From: UBA2365 sp964594045
GTDB lineage: Bacteria; Bacteroidota; Bacteroidia; Chitinophagales; Saprospiraceae
Assembly: GCA_964594045.1 (NCBI GenBank)
Contig: CAZQKR010000004.1
Span: 75,925-139,924 of the forward strand
Length of the DNA: 64,000 nt
Reading direction: 5' to 3'
Below, piece after piece: positions 1 through 9,621 of the stretch. Made by a program: the position numbers and the translations under genes. Within the stretch, counting starts at the first letter, position 1, and each line of letters begins with the position of its first letter. The notes under the pieces were generated by a model, which had not been told where the DNA came from, searched no databases, and was given only the letters and a program-made list of their open reading frames with translations.

Positions 1-837
1 ACACCCATTGTGGATGATCCCTATGATTTTGGCGCTATCGCGGCAGCCAATGCACTGAGTGACATCTATGCGATGGGAGCTCAGCCGCTTTTTGCTCAGA
101 ATATAGTGGCTTTTCCGCAGTATACACTGCCGATGAGTGTTTTGGAAGAAATACTCAAAGGTGCATCTGATAAAGTTGCCGAAGCGGGTATTTTTACCCT
201 GGGCGGCCACACGATTGAAGATAATGAGCCTAAATTTGGCCTTGTGGTGACTGGTATGGTCCGTCCGGACAAATTGTTGAAAAATGTCGGGGCGAAACCG
301 GGAGACGGACTGATCATCACCAAGGCTTTGGGAACCGGGATTTTGTCCACAGCGATGAAAAGAGGCGCCCTGTCAAATGAAACAAGGGATAAACTGGTGA
401 AGCAGATGAGCACACTTAATGACAAGGCGGCAAAGATCATGGCCGGTTATCAGATCAGCGCCTGCACCGACGTGACCGGATTTGGACTTTTGGGACATTT
501 ACTGGAAATGAGTTCAGGGTCGAAATGCGATGTTACCCTTCAGTTTGCCGAAATCCCTTTGATGGATGAGGCGATGAGTCTGGCAACTGCAGGGATCTAT
601 CCTGGCGGAAGCGCAGCCAACCTGGAGCACGTGAGGTCCCATGTCGATTTTGGTATGCTGAATCAGTCTGGAATGATGATCCTTGCAGATGCACAAACTT
701 CAGGCGGACTGTTGATCGCTGTGGATCCTTCAGATGAAAAATACCTGCTCGGAACATTGCAGAATACCGGGATCGGGGATGCAAGACTTATCGGCAGATT
801 TACTGGTCATGGTAAAGGGAATATTCAGGTGGTTTGA
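1..837 (+). CDS. selD: Selenide, water dikinase (5' end outside window)
   Basis: Makes selenophosphate from selenide and ATP, the selenium donor for selenocysteine and selenouridine in tRNA. The reading frame is already open at base 1 (TPIVDDPYDFG), so the start lies upstream; the GTG at 10 is not a credible start. The segment TPIVDDPYDFGAIAAANALSD, followed by the DIYAMGAQPLFAQNIVAFP region, is the conserved nucleotide-binding core of SelD, and the C-terminal AIRS-like domain continues to residue 275 with DVTGFGLLGHLLE. The active-site Cys or Sec near the N-terminus of the family lies outside the window, so it cannot be said whether this is a selenoprotein. About 70-75 residues are missing compared with the usual length of about 345. 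No selenium gene follows it here. Confidence 0.93.
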   Translation, partial: TPIVDDPYDFGAIAAANALSDIYAMGAQPLFAQNIVAFPQYTLPMSVLEEILKGASDKVAEAGIFTLGGHTIEDNEPKFGLVVTGMVRPDKLLKNVGAKPGDGLIITKALGTGILSTAMKRGALSNETRDKLVKQMSTLNDKAAKIMAGYQISACTDVTGFGLLGHLLEMSSGSKCDVTLQFAEIPLMDEAMSLATAGIYPGGSAANLEHVRSHVDFGMLNQSGMMILADAQTSGGLLIAVDPSDEKYLLGTLQNTGIGDARLIGRFTGHGKGNIQVV

Positions 838-933
838 AACAATGCAGGAATTTCCGGATCATTGCAAAACGAAAATTTTCCGGGAAAAATAAAAGTCAGG
901 GGAGGCAATGAGAATTTCTAAAGATGATATTTT

Positions 934-961
934 TTTGTTTCAAAATAAATGTCTTATTTTG
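934..961 (+). promoter_or_regulatory. Possible Bacteroidota promoter for the small membrane protein
   Basis: TTTG at 934-937 and TATTTTG at 955-961 resemble the TTTG / TAnnTTTG boxes, but the spacer is 17 and the -7 box is one base short. It lies 25 bases before the ATG at 986 and inside the longer open frame that starts at 908, which argues for the 986 start. Confidence 0.3.
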
Positions 962-985
962 TGCCTGACAAAAAAATCTAATAGC

Positions 986-1111
986 ATGGCAAATTTGAAC
1001 AGAGATTACGGAAATGGCAAAGAGTTTTTAATTTGGTTTTTACTTTTTGCAGTTGCTTTGGTTTTATTGATCATCTGGATATATCATCTCAATTTTAGAA
1101 TGATATTTTGA
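986..1111 (+). CDS. Small single-pass membrane protein, unknown function
   Basis: A 41-residue protein: a polar N-terminus (MANLNRDYGNGKE), then one hydrophobic helix (FLIWFLLFAVALVLLIIWIY), then a short basic tail. The open frame extends upstream to an ATG at 908, but the extra 26 residues are poor in coding character and cover a promoter-like sequence, so the 986 start is preferred. No family was recognised. It stands alone between selD and a long non-coding stretch. It could be a real membrane microprotein or a chance frame; the well-formed helix is the only evidence. Confidence 0.4.
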   Translation: MANLNRDYGNGKEFLIWFLLFAVALVLLIIWIYHLNFRMIF

Positions 1112-1659
1112 TCATTATCGATTAACCCTTCATCCTTGTCCTTTTATTTCAGACCTCAGGCTGAGTTTGTCATGCTGAATTCACCGCTTCGGAAGGTCTG
1201 ACAGCTTTTCACAAACATCAGGTCACACCATTATGGTTGTTTCATGAACCATCTTCAGTTTATGGTGTTTTTTTCGGTGTATTTCATTTTGGATTGGTAT
1301 CAAATTAAGGGTTTGATCAGGTCTGTTTGATTCAATTGCCTATTTTCTGTATTTGCACGTAGAAAATGAAGCAATGATTAGTATAAAACTACGGAATACA
1401 GGATATTTGCAGGCTGAAAAAATCGGCTGGAGGATTGAGTGATGCTTCATAGGATCGGACAGTTTTTGATATAGTCGGACACTTTAAAGTCAGTTGACAC
1501 ATGATTTTTCCAGTTAGTGGGATCATTTATTCCTTGTGCTGTGCTTCAATTGATCATCAAATGTTTGGAATTTGCAGGATGCATCACTTAAATTATACAT
1601 ATTTCAATATATAGATCATTTAAATAAAATAAGTTATTACAAAATAATTTTCATATAGT
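1112..1659. other. Non-coding gap with one fold-back sequence
   Basis: No convincing gene was seen. The stretch contains an inverted repeat with 8-bp arms at 1149-1156 and 1194-1201 enclosing a GTCATGCTGAAT-type sequence, a motif that resembles dispersed intergenic repeats of Bacteroidota. The rest is AT-rich DNA leading into the efflux operon; no clear TAnnTTTG box was found before 1660. Confidence 0.4.
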
Positions 1660-2772
1660 ATGAGGAAATGGATTATTTCATTAAGTGCCTTGGTTCTGTT
1701 GGCGATTTCGATCATAGCAGCGAGGCACATGGCGAACAGCAAGAAAGTGATACCAAAAGTGGACAATATAAACGAGGTTTCGGTTTATGTGGAAGAGGTG
1801 AAAAACTCCAGTATTCCGGTAAAAATCCTTGCCAGCGGTCAGGTCGAAGCCAGAAATAAGATCGAAGTCTATTCTGAGGTTCAGGGTATTATGGAGAGTG
1901 GGGCGCGTCCATTTTTGGAGGGCACTTTTTTTCAGGAGGGTGATTTGTTGCTCAAGATCAATACAGAAGAATTTGAGTCTTCCCTGAAGGCGCAAAAAAG
2001 CAGTTTCTTCAATCAGTTGGTTGGTATGATGCCCGACCTGACAATGGATTTTCCTTCTTCAGCTGAAAAATGGAATCAATACATCAGGAATTTTTCCATG
2101 GACAGACCTGTCAGGGAGCTTCCGGCTCAGGCCACCGAGCAGGAGAAGTATTATCTGGCAACCAAAGGGATTTTTACCAGCTTCTACAATCTCAAAAATC
2201 TTGAAGTCCGGTTGGCCAAGCACAGGATCCGTGCGCCATTTTCAGGTTATGTTACGGATGTCATGGTGAAGCCCGGAACATTGATCAGGCCTGGTCAGAA
2301 GCTGGGTGAATTTGTATCCCACAACGTATTTGAACTTAAAGTCCCTGTTAATGCCGGTGATGAAAAATTTCTTTCCATTGGGAAAAAGGTGGAAGTGCAT
2401 AATATTGAAAGGACCAAATCCCTGACCGGGAAAGTTATCAGGATCAATAAGAAACTTAATACAACTACCCAGAGTATTGTTGCCGTGATCGAGCTGATCG
2501 ATCCGGAGTTAAGAGACGGAATGTTCATGGAGGCAGAACTGGATGCAAAAGTGCTGAATAATGTGGTACAGATTTCAAGGAAGTTACTCCAGGCCGACAA
2601 CAAGGTTTTTGTGGTTCAGGACAGCATTTTGGCCGGTATTCCGGTCGAACCGGTATATTTTAATAATGACGGAACAGCCCTGGTGAAAAATTTACCCGAT
2701 GGTAGTCTTTTGTTGAGTCAGGCAGTACCTGGTGCCCACGAAGGAATGAAGGTTACGGTTCTGGAAGACTGA
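1660..2772 (+). CDS. RND efflux periplasmic adaptor (membrane fusion protein)
   Basis: First gene of a three-gene efflux operon; the adaptor links the inner-membrane RND pump to the outer-membrane channel. Residues 5-25 form an N-terminal membrane anchor or uncleaved signal. The two halves of the barrel-sandwich (lipoyl-like) domain are visible at about 65-115 (IEVYSEVQGIM, then EGDLLLKINTEEF) and 185-215 (RIRAPFSGYVTDVMVKPG), followed by beta-barrel and membrane-proximal domains to residue 370. Instead of a long heptad-repeat alpha-hairpin, the stretch between the half-motifs (about 120-180) contains Pro, Trp and aromatic residues, so the hairpin is short or reshaped. Substrate cannot be told from sequence. 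The next gene starts 86 bases downstream. Confidence 0.9.
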   Translation: MRKWIISLSALVLLAISIIAARHMANSKKVIPKVDNINEVSVYVEEVKNSSIPVKILASGQVEARNKIEVYSEVQGIMESGARPFLEGTFFQEGDLLLKINTEEFESSLKAQKSSFFNQLVGMMPDLTMDFPSSAEKWNQYIRNFSMDRPVRELPAQATEQEKYYLATKGIFTSFYNLKNLEVRLAKHRIRAPFSGYVTDVMVKPGTLIRPGQKLGEFVSHNVFELKVPVNAGDEKFLSIGKKVEVHNIERTKSLTGKVIRINKKLNTTTQSIVAVIELIDPELRDGMFMEAELDAKVLNNVVQISRKLLQADNKVFVVQDSILAGIPVEPVYFNNDGTALVKNLPDGSLLLSQAVPGAHEGMKVTVLED

Positions 2773-2858
2773 CACCGGACTGAACCTTGAATTAAGTGTT
2801 TGAGCTTGTGCGGTAAACATTAAGAATACCGGCCGGCTGTACAAATAAAGTTAAATCG

Positions 2859-5800
2859 ATGAAACAACTTGTTGCTTATTTCATTAAGTATCCTGTAGCC
2901 TCCTGGGTTCTGATCATTTTCTTTTTCATTTTTGGGATCATGGGCATGCTCAGTATGAAGTCCTCTTTTTTCCCTTTGGTGGAAAACAGGTTCATCACCA
3001 TCAATCTGGCCTATCCGGGAGCATCTCCTTTTGAAATGGAGGAAGGCATTGTGCTGAAAATCGAGGAAAATCTGAAGGGTTTGCCAGGTATCGAACGTTT
3101 TACTTCCAGGTGTATGGAGAACAGTGCGGTCATCACGGTGGAGGTAAAAAAGAATTATAATCCTGCCAATGTTTTGTTTGACGTAAAAAATGCAGTTGAC
3201 CGTGTACCATCTTATCCTGCAGCAATGGAACCACCTGTGGTTAGCCGGCGTGAGGCGATGAATGAAGCCATTTCCTTTGTCGTTACCGGCTCGGATGTTC
3301 CATTGGTTACCTTAAAAAGACTTGCCAGGAAAATTGAATATGAGATCCGGTCCATGAAAGGTATTTCCCAGGTTCAAATATCCGGTTTTCCACTGGAAGA
3401 AATTGAAATTGCCGTGAGGGAAAAAGATCTGAGGGCTTACAATCTTACTTTTGAAGAAATATCCAGAGCAGTTGCAAATGCGAATATTCTGACTACAGGT
3501 GGCCGGATCAAAACCGAAAGCGAGGAGTACCTGATCCGGGTAAAAAATAAAAGTTATTACGCTGACGAACTCGATTTTCTGATCGTGCGGACAGACCAGG
3601 ATGGAAATACCATCAGGTTGAGAGATGTTGCTCAGGTGACAGACAAATTTGCTGAAGATCCGGACAGAACTTTATACAATGGCGAGGCTGCAATTGATTT
3701 TACAGTCATGAGTACCAATAATGAGGATTTGATCGGTATCACCAAAATGGTGAATAAGTACATTGAAGATTTTAACGGGGTAAATAACAACGTGCAGATC
3801 AAAGTGACACGTGATGCATCCGAATCACTTCTTGAAAGGCGCCTTCTTCTTCAGAAGAACGGGTTATTTGGTATTTTTCTGGTTTTATTGCTATTATCTG
3901 TTTTTCTACGTCCTCAACTGGCTTTTTGGGTGGCTTTTGGGTTGCCCCTGTCATTTTTGGGTATGTTCATCGTTGCACCTCATCTGGATGTAACCATCAA
4001 TGCTTTGTCCCTTTTCGGGATGATCATTGTGATCGGTATCCTGGTGGATGATTCTATTGTGGTGGGTGAAAACATTTATCACCATTATGAAAAAGGGAAA
4101 ACCCGGCTTCAGGCGACCATAGATGGCACGCTTGAAGTGGCGCCTCCGGTATTTTCAGCAGTACTGACCACAGTGATCGCATTCAGCGCCTTCTTTTTTC
4201 TGGAAGGACGTCTGGCAGACAATTATGGGCAGGTGGCTCTGATCGTGATCCTTACTCTTTCCATTTCCCTGGTGGAGGCTTTGATCATTTTGCCCTCACA
4301 TATAGCCCATTCAAAGCAGGTAAGTCAGCAAAAACTTAAACCGAACATCCTCAACAGGTGGGGAGACCGGTTCATAGAATTTTTCCGGGATAAACTTTAT
4401 GGTCCATATCTTGCTTTTTTCCTGAAGCACAGGCTCCTCGGAATTGCCATACCCTTGTCTGCCTTCATCATCACTGTTGGGGCCCTGATGGGAGGAATAG
4501 TGAAAACCACTTTTTTTGCCAATATTGAAAGTGACCGGATCGTGGTCAACCTGGACATGATCAAAGGAACTTCAGAAAAAATAACCCTTGAAAATGTACT
4601 GAAAATCGAAGATGCTGTATGGGCTTTGAATGAAGAATATACCAAAAAACAGACAGGCAATCTTCAGGTTGTGGAAAATATCATTACACAGATCGGTCCA
4701 GGATCATCGACGGCATCTGTACGGATCAACCTGTTGCCGGGAGACCAACGGGATTTCTCAGCGATAGACCTGACCAATGCCCTCAGGGAAAAAGTCGGGC
4801 CAATCCATGGTTCAGAGAGTCTGACATTTGGTTCAGGATCCAGATTTGGAGGTGCGCCTGTGGCCATTTCGCTGGTGGGCTATAACATTGAAGAGCTGAA
4901 GTCTGCAAAATTGTTTTTGAAGGATCTGATGACGCGAAACCCAAAGCTGAAGGATGTTAAAGACAACGATCCAGCCGGGATCAATGAAATCATGATCACA
5001 CTCAAGCCGAGCGCGTATATGTTGGGATTGACCTATAATGATGTGATGGCACAGGTCAGGAGTGCATTTTTTGGAAGGCAGGTGCAGCGTTTGCAGAGAG
5101 GCCAGGATGAAGTCCGTGTATGGGTCAGGTATGCAATGGAAGACAGGGACCAGATCAAAAATCTTGAAGATATCAGGATCATGACACCCGGCGGTCAAAG
5201 AGTTCCTTTAGTGGAAATAGTGGAGTATGAGATCAGGAGAGGAGAAGTGGCCATCAATCACATCGACGGAAAAAGAGAAATTCAGGTCACAGCCGAACTG
5301 AGCGATGCCAAAGACAGTGCAACTGAAGTTCTCGGAGATGTTAAAACTCAGGATGTAACCAAAGTGTTGGCAAAATTTCCTTCAGTTTCAGTTCTTTATG
5401 AAGGACAGAACAGAGAGGCGGAGAAAACAGGTGATTCATCAAGAACTGTCATTCCGGTCATACTTTTCCTGATCTTTGCCGTGATCGCCTTTACATTCCG
5501 GACCTTCAGCCAGCCTCTGATCCTGATGCTGATGATCCCCTTAAGCCTGATCGGTGTTGCCTGGGGACACTGGCTGCACGGAATTCAGGTTAGCATGTTG
5601 TCCACCCTCGGGATCATTGCGCTCATTGGTATAGTGGTCAATGACGGTTTGGTGCTGATCAGTAAATTTAACATATATCTGACGCAGGGTATGCCATACG
5701 ATGAAGCGCTGGTCGCTGCCGGAAAATCCAGGTTGAGGGCCATTCTTCTGACCTCAATGACTACGGTTGCAGGATTGGCTCCGCTGATATTTGAAAAAAG

Positions 5801-6011
5801 CCGACAAGCACAGTTTTTAATTCCGATGGCACTTTCGCTGACCTACGGAATCATCATTTCGACATTTCTGACCTTGCTTTTGCTTCCAATTTTATTGTCC
5901 TATGTCAACGATATGAAAGTGCATTCACTTTGGCTGTGGACAGGCAAAAAACCGGCCAGGGAAAGCGTAGAAAGAGCTATAAGAGAATCCAAACAAGAGA
6001 ATCATGCATAA
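2859..6011 (+). CDS. RND efflux pump, inner-membrane permease (AcrB/AcrD/AcrF family)
   Basis: Proton-driven export pump of 1050 residues, the normal family length. TM1 is at about residues 12-33, TM2-6 around 335-485 and TM8-12 around 865-1020, with the two large periplasmic porter loops between. The TM4 motif VDDSIVVGEN keeps the paired aspartates of the proton relay. In TM10 the sequence is IGIVVNDGLVLISKFN, with Asn where AcrB has its relay lysine, so the relay differs from AcrB and resembles non-AcrB branches of the family. It ends 8 bases inside the following TolC-like gene, which implies translational coupling. The exported substrate (drug, metal, lipid or other) is not predictable. 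Confidence 0.93.
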   Translation: MKQLVAYFIKYPVASWVLIIFFFIFGIMGMLSMKSSFFPLVENRFITINLAYPGASPFEMEEGIVLKIEENLKGLPGIERFTSRCMENSAVITVEVKKNYNPANVLFDVKNAVDRVPSYPAAMEPPVVSRREAMNEAISFVVTGSDVPLVTLKRLARKIEYEIRSMKGISQVQISGFPLEEIEIAVREKDLRAYNLTFEEISRAVANANILTTGGRIKTESEEYLIRVKNKSYYADELDFLIVRTDQDGNTIRLRDVAQVTDKFAEDPDRTLYNGEAAIDFTVMSTNNEDLIGITKMVNKYIEDFNGVNNNVQIKVTRDASESLLERRLLLQKNGLFGIFLVLLLLSVFLRPQLAFWVAFGLPLSFLGMFIVAPHLDVTINALSLFGMIIVIGILVDDSIVVGENIYHHYEKGKTRLQATIDGTLEVAPPVFSAVLTTVIAFSAFFFLEGRLADNYGQVALIVILTLSISLVEALIILPSHIAHSKQVSQQKLKPNILNRWGDRFIEFFRDKLYGPYLAFFLKHRLLGIAIPLSAFIITVGALMGGIVKTTFFANIESDRIVVNLDMIKGTSEKITLENVLKIEDAVWALNEEYTKKQTGNLQVVENIITQIGPGSSTASVRINLLPGDQRDFSAIDLTNALREKVGPIHGSESLTFGSGSRFGGAPVAISLVGYNIEELKSAKLFLKDLMTRNPKLKDVKDNDPAGINEIMITLKPSAYMLGLTYNDVMAQVRSAFFGRQVQRLQRGQDEVRVWVRYAMEDRDQIKNLEDIRIMTPGGQRVPLVEIVEYEIRRGEVAINHIDGKREIQVTAELSDAKDSATEVLGDVKTQDVTKVLAKFPSVSVLYEGQNREAEKTGDSSRTVIPVILFLIFAVIAFTFRTFSQPLILMLMIPLSLIGVAWGHWLHGIQVSMLSTLGIIALIGIVVNDGLVLISKFNIYLTQGMPYDEALVAAGKSRLRAILLTSMTTVAGLAPLIFEKSRQAQFLIPMALSLTYGIIISTFLTLLLLPILLSYVNDMKVHSLWLWTGKKPARESVERAIRESKQENHA

Positions 6012-7320
6012 GATCATATCCACTGTATTTTTTATCATCGTTTTTGGTGTTGTCCAAGGACAGGAGGTGCTGACGACGGATAAAGCAATTGAAATCGCCC
6101 TTGAAAACAATTATGGTATACGGTTGGCCGCCAATATGGTAGAGATCGCTCAAAACAATACCAGTATTCTGAACACCGGCGATTTACCGTCTTTTGCGCT
6201 GAATTCAAATGCCGGATATGGTGCAACCGGCAGTGAACTCAGGTATAATGCTGAAGGTGTACCCGGTTCTTCCACCTGGCTGGTGCACGGTTTGGATGTT
6301 GGTGCATCTGTTTCCGGCAGCTATCTGATCTACAACTTTGGCAATCGTGAACTGAAAAAGCAGAAATTGCAGGAAACGCTCAAACTGGCCGGACTGGAGC
6401 AGAGAAAAACGATTGAAAACAGCATATATGCGGTTCTGGCCAATTATTATTATCTGGCTCAGATCGGGGAAAACCTGGTGGCACAGGAAGAAGTTCTCCG
6501 GATCTCCAGAGACAGGATCAACAGGATACAGTTGCAGAATCAGTTTGGGAGAAACAACAGATTGGCTATTCTCAATGCCGAAGTAGATATGAACAGGGAC
6601 AGCATCGATCTGATGAACCTCATTCAACAAATGGACAACCAGAAAAGGGATCTGAATTTTCTCCTGGGAAGGGCTGTTGACAATAGTTTTTCAGTTGACC
6701 CCTCGATCAACTTTATAGAAGGGCTGACTTTGAACCAACTTTTGGAAGAAGCTTTGAGCAATAATGTCGATCTTTCTGTTGCGGATCAGGATATCGCGAT
6801 GAGCAGGCTGGATATGAAGATCAATGAAAACAGTCTGAAACCTGCGATCACGGCCAATGGTTCCTTAGGCCTTTTAGGCGCAGCCAACAGTCCAAAAGCC
6901 AGCATCAAAAACCAGTTTGTGACTGACTTTGCCCTCGGGGTAGGGTTGAGCTGGAATATTTTTGACGGAGGATACAAAAAGGTACGTGACGGTAATCTGA
7001 AGATCATGCTGGATAACCAGGAAATTTTACGTGAGCAGAAATCTGCAGAAATAAAGCTTAATATACACAATGCCTGGGAGACCTTTCAGAATCAGCTTTA
7101 TCTGATGAAGGTCGAGGAAAGGAATATGGAGACGGCTCAACTGAATTTTGAAAGGACTTCTGAACAATTCAAATTGGGTCAGGTCAGTTCCATCGAATTC
7201 AGACAGGCACAGCTCAACCAACTGAGCGCTCAGCTTTCCTATAACCGGGCTAAATTGAATGCCAAACTGAGTGAACTCACGCTATTGCTCAACAGCGGCA
7301 GAATTCTGGAGGGAATTTAA
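6004..7320 (+). CDS. TolC-family outer-membrane efflux channel
   Basis: Outer-membrane channel completing the tripartite pump encoded by the two preceding genes; the ATG overlaps the pump's stop by 8 bases. A signal peptide (residues 1-19, ending VVQGQ) is followed by two repeats of the outer-membrane efflux protein domain. Typical family features are AIEIALENNYGIRLA near the N-terminus, long amphipathic helices, and LGVGLSWNIFDGGYKK at about 315-330 marking the second strand pair. Length 438 is usual. The gene ends 13 bases from the convergent beta-barrel gene. Confidence 0.92.
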   Translation: MHKIISTVFFIIVFGVVQGQEVLTTDKAIEIALENNYGIRLAANMVEIAQNNTSILNTGDLPSFALNSNAGYGATGSELRYNAEGVPGSSTWLVHGLDVGASVSGSYLIYNFGNRELKKQKLQETLKLAGLEQRKTIENSIYAVLANYYYLAQIGENLVAQEEVLRISRDRINRIQLQNQFGRNNRLAILNAEVDMNRDSIDLMNLIQQMDNQKRDLNFLLGRAVDNSFSVDPSINFIEGLTLNQLLEEALSNNVDLSVADQDIAMSRLDMKINENSLKPAITANGSLGLLGAANSPKASIKNQFVTDFALGVGLSWNIFDGGYKKVRDGNLKIMLDNQEILREQKSAEIKLNIHNAWETFQNQLYLMKVEERNMETAQLNFERTSEQFKLGQVSSIEFRQAQLNQLSAQLSYNRAKLNAKLSELTLLLNSGRILEGI

Positions 7321-7333
7321 ACGGACTTACTGA

Positions 7334-7957
7334 TCAGAACCGGTATATACCTTTGAAACTCAAGAAATAACTTACAAGACTCAGCTGATCGGTGTCTTCA
7401 AATTTTTTGAGCTTTGTGAGGGCTCTGGTATATCTGAATCCGAGACCAAGATTTTTATTGAAAAAGTAATTTCCTCCTATCAGTATGCTGATGTCATTTT
7501 TGAGCAGATCATCGGCCGGTTCTTTTTCATTATCTTCTGCAGTGAAAGCGTTGAACAGATAACCGTAAGAAAGTCCGGCTTCTGCATTGACCTTATAGTA
7601 TGATCCATTCTCGACAAACCAATCCTCGTATTTCGCGATCACCGGAATTTCGATGTATTTGAGGTCTATCTGCCTTCTGGGGCCACCCGTGTTCACCAGC
7701 AGATCGGTCTGACTTCCCCTTTGACTGTACAACAATTCCATTGCCAACCGCCATGGCTTATTCAGTGCATAACTGACCTGAAGACCGCCAGTAAGACCCA
7801 GTTTGTCGTATCCGGCCAACTGATCTCCGTCAATCTGAGATGCATTCAACCCGAGGATCAGGCCACCCCCGAATTTCTGGCCAACCAGATCATGTACAGA
7901 AAAGATCAAAAAAAGGAAACAAATTGCTATACCAGTTTTTTTTATGGTCAATTCCAT
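7334..7957 (-). CDS. Outer-membrane beta-barrel protein (PorT-like family)
   Basis: A 207-residue exported protein. The ATG at 7957 (MELTIKKTGIAICF) gives a proper signal peptide ending near VGQ; the frame is open further upstream to 8137, but that part runs into a dispersed repeat and lacks coding character. The mature protein has alternating hydrophobic/polar strands starting FGGGLILGLNASQIDGD, the usual opening of Bacteroidota PorT/OmpA-like small barrels, and ends with an aromatic residue (YRF). Role unknown; such barrels are often structural or accessory to secretion. It converges with the efflux operon and is not part of it. Confidence 0.72.
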   Translation of the reverse strand: MELTIKKTGIAICFLFLIFSVHDLVGQKFGGGLILGLNASQIDGDQLAGYDKLGLTGGLQVSYALNKPWRLAMELLYSQRGSQTDLLVNTGGPRRQIDLKYIEIPVIAKYEDWFVENGSYYKVNAEAGLSYGYLFNAFTAEDNEKEPADDLLKNDISILIGGNYFFNKNLGLGFRYTRALTKLKKFEDTDQLSLVSYFLSFKGIYRF

Positions 7958-8025
7958 GTCTTTTGTATTTGAATGATAAAAACTTAACTTTTTTATGGGT
8001 GATATATTATCTAAATGTATTTTCA

Positions 8026-8336
8026 GAGGAATACAAAATAAAGTTATTCCAAAAAGTTGCACAAAGAAGGCACAAAGAGCACAAAATGAATACATTATAT
8101 AATAATCCAAATGAATTTCCCGTTGTTCTAAAATCAAAACTTTGTGGCTTTTGTGCCTGCTTGGTGCCCTTTGTGGAACTTAGGAAATACAGCTGTTCCA
8201 CAAAGTTACACGAAGGAGGCACAAAGCGCACAGAGGAAATACAATTAAGTTGAGTTACCATGCATTTTTCGGATTTCAGCATTAAAAACTTCGTGTTTTT
8301 CGTGTCTGCTTCGTGTATTTCGTGGAATTTTCTAAA
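8026..8336. repeat. Dispersed intergenic repeat rich in CACGAA/CACAAAG words (copy 1)
   Basis: This stretch is made of TTCGTG, TTTGTG and CACAAAG words. Its left end (GGAATACAAAATA...TTATTCC) and right end (ACTTCGTG...GGAATTTTCTA) both reappear, in reverse orientation, at 18120-18270. The copy here is longer because its middle carries a second diverged set of the same words. Small open frames over it on both strands are products of the repeat. Confidence 0.75.
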
Positions 8337-8534
8337 ATATCAGTTTGTCAAACATCACCTGATCAAAGACCCTTGGTGATCAAATTACACTAAAATCCAC
8401 ACAATTCCACTTAGCCCATTAAAAGTCAGGGTCAAATATAATTGAATGAGGGCATACCTTTCGGTTCAGATGCTGAATTTTGCAATGTGGTTCGAATATT
8501 TGGCATAAACGGGGATATTTGTATATCTGTTTTT

Positions 8535-8542
8535 TAACTTTG
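8535..8542 (+). promoter_or_regulatory. -7 promoter box TAACTTTG
   Basis: Exact match to the Bacteroidota TAnnTTTG box, 22 bases before the ATG at 8565. No TTTG at the expected -33 spacing. Confidence 0.45.
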
Positions 8543-8564
8543 TGAAGATAATGAACGAACTGGC

Positions 8565-8849
8565 ATGTTGAAATACACCAAAACAACCCTGGAAAAACTT
8601 ACTGACATATTTGACGACATGGAATATGTGGTGAGATTTGAAAAAGGACACTTCCAATCCGGCTATGCGGTTGTACATGACAAAAAAATTGTGGTCATCA
8701 ACAAGTTTTATGATCTGGAGGCGAGGATCAATGCTTTGCTTGAAATTCTGGATCAAATACAGGTAGAGGAACCATTGCTTGATCAGAGATCGAAAGTTTT
8801 CTATCATTTTCTGGTCAAAGAATCCCTCATCAAGACAAAGGAAAAATGA
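8565..8849 (+). CDS. Conserved-looking hypothetical protein coupled to a metallo-hydrolase
   Basis: A 94-residue soluble protein without signal peptide or membrane segment. The N-terminal half is mixed alpha/beta (KGHFQSGYAVVHDKKIVVINKFYD) and the C-terminal half is helical. Function was not recognised. The stop overlaps the start of the next gene in an ATGA junction (8846-8849), so the two are almost certainly co-translated, and a TAACTTTG promoter box sits just upstream. The coupling suggests a role linked to the downstream hydrolase. Confidence 0.75.
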   Translation: MLKYTKTTLEKLTDIFDDMEYVVRFEKGHFQSGYAVVHDKKIVVINKFYDLEARINALLEILDQIQVEEPLLDQRSKVFYHFLVKESLIKTKEK

Positions 8850-9610
8850 AGCTGATCATACTTGGTACCGGAACTTCCCAGGGTATTCCCATCATCGGTT
8901 GCCCATGCCAGACCTGCACATCAGTTGATCCACGGGATAAAAGAACCCGCACTTCGGCTTATCTGGAATGGGACGGCCTTAAACTGCTGATCGATTGCGG
9001 ACCTGATTTTCGTCAACAGATGCTTGCCAATGGATTGCAAAATCTGGATGCGGTGCTCCTGACACACGAACACAACGATCATCTGATCGGCCTGGATGAC
9101 ATCAGACCTATTAATTTTCTGCAGGGAAAGGACATGCCGGTTTTTGGTCTGGACAGGGTCATACGCGAGCTGAAATTACGTTTTTGTTATGCATTTGAAG
9201 AAAAACCCTATCCCGGAGTACCACGGTTGACTCCGCTTACCATTGATCAGAACGAAGCATTTTACATTCAAAACAAAAAGATCATTCCGATACCGGTTTT
9301 TCACGGGGATCTGGAAATACTGGGCTTCAGGTTTGGAGACATGGTTTACCTGACGGATGTCAAAAGTATCCCGCCAACCAGTCTTGAATTGATCAGGAAT
9401 TGTAAGGTTTTGGTCATCAATGCATTGAGGTACCAGTTTCACAATACTCATCTCAATCTCGATGAAGCGGTCTCATTCATTCGCGAGATCCGGGCTGATC
9501 GGGCATTTCTCACTCATTTGAGCCACAAATTTCCACCTCACGGTGTTTTTTCAGGTCAATTGCCTGAGGGTGTTTTTGCAGCTTACGACGGACTGACGAT
9601 CTATGCCTGA
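8846..9610 (+). CDS. MBL-fold metallo-hydrolase, PhnP-like phosphodiesterase
   Basis: Metallo-beta-lactamase-fold enzyme of 254 residues, closest in pattern to PhnP (phosphoribosyl 1,2-cyclic phosphodiesterase) and related cyclic phosphodiesterases. Visible features are the N-terminal GTGTSQGIPIIGCPCQTC, with the cysteine-rich insert typical of PhnP; the metal-binding THEHNDH motif followed by GLDDIRPI; a later His at VFHGD; Asp in YLTDV; and His in LTHLSHK. Cytoplasmic. Overlaps the preceding gene by 4 bases and converges with menA. No other phn genes are nearby, so a specific substrate is not assigned. Confidence 0.85.
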   Translation: MKLIILGTGTSQGIPIIGCPCQTCTSVDPRDKRTRTSAYLEWDGLKLLIDCGPDFRQQMLANGLQNLDAVLLTHEHNDHLIGLDDIRPINFLQGKDMPVFGLDRVIRELKLRFCYAFEEKPYPGVPRLTPLTIDQNEAFYIQNKKIIPIPVFHGDLEILGFRFGDMVYLTDVKSIPPTSLELIRNCKVLVINALRYQFHNTHLNLDEAVSFIREIRADRAFLTHLSHKFPPHGVFSGQLPEGVFAAYDGLTIYA

Positions 9611-9621
9611 GCCGTTATGAC

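Noticed and set aside
8007..8282. Small frames on both strands over the CACGAA-rich repeat
   Set aside because: They follow repeat words and have no family, start signal or codon bias.
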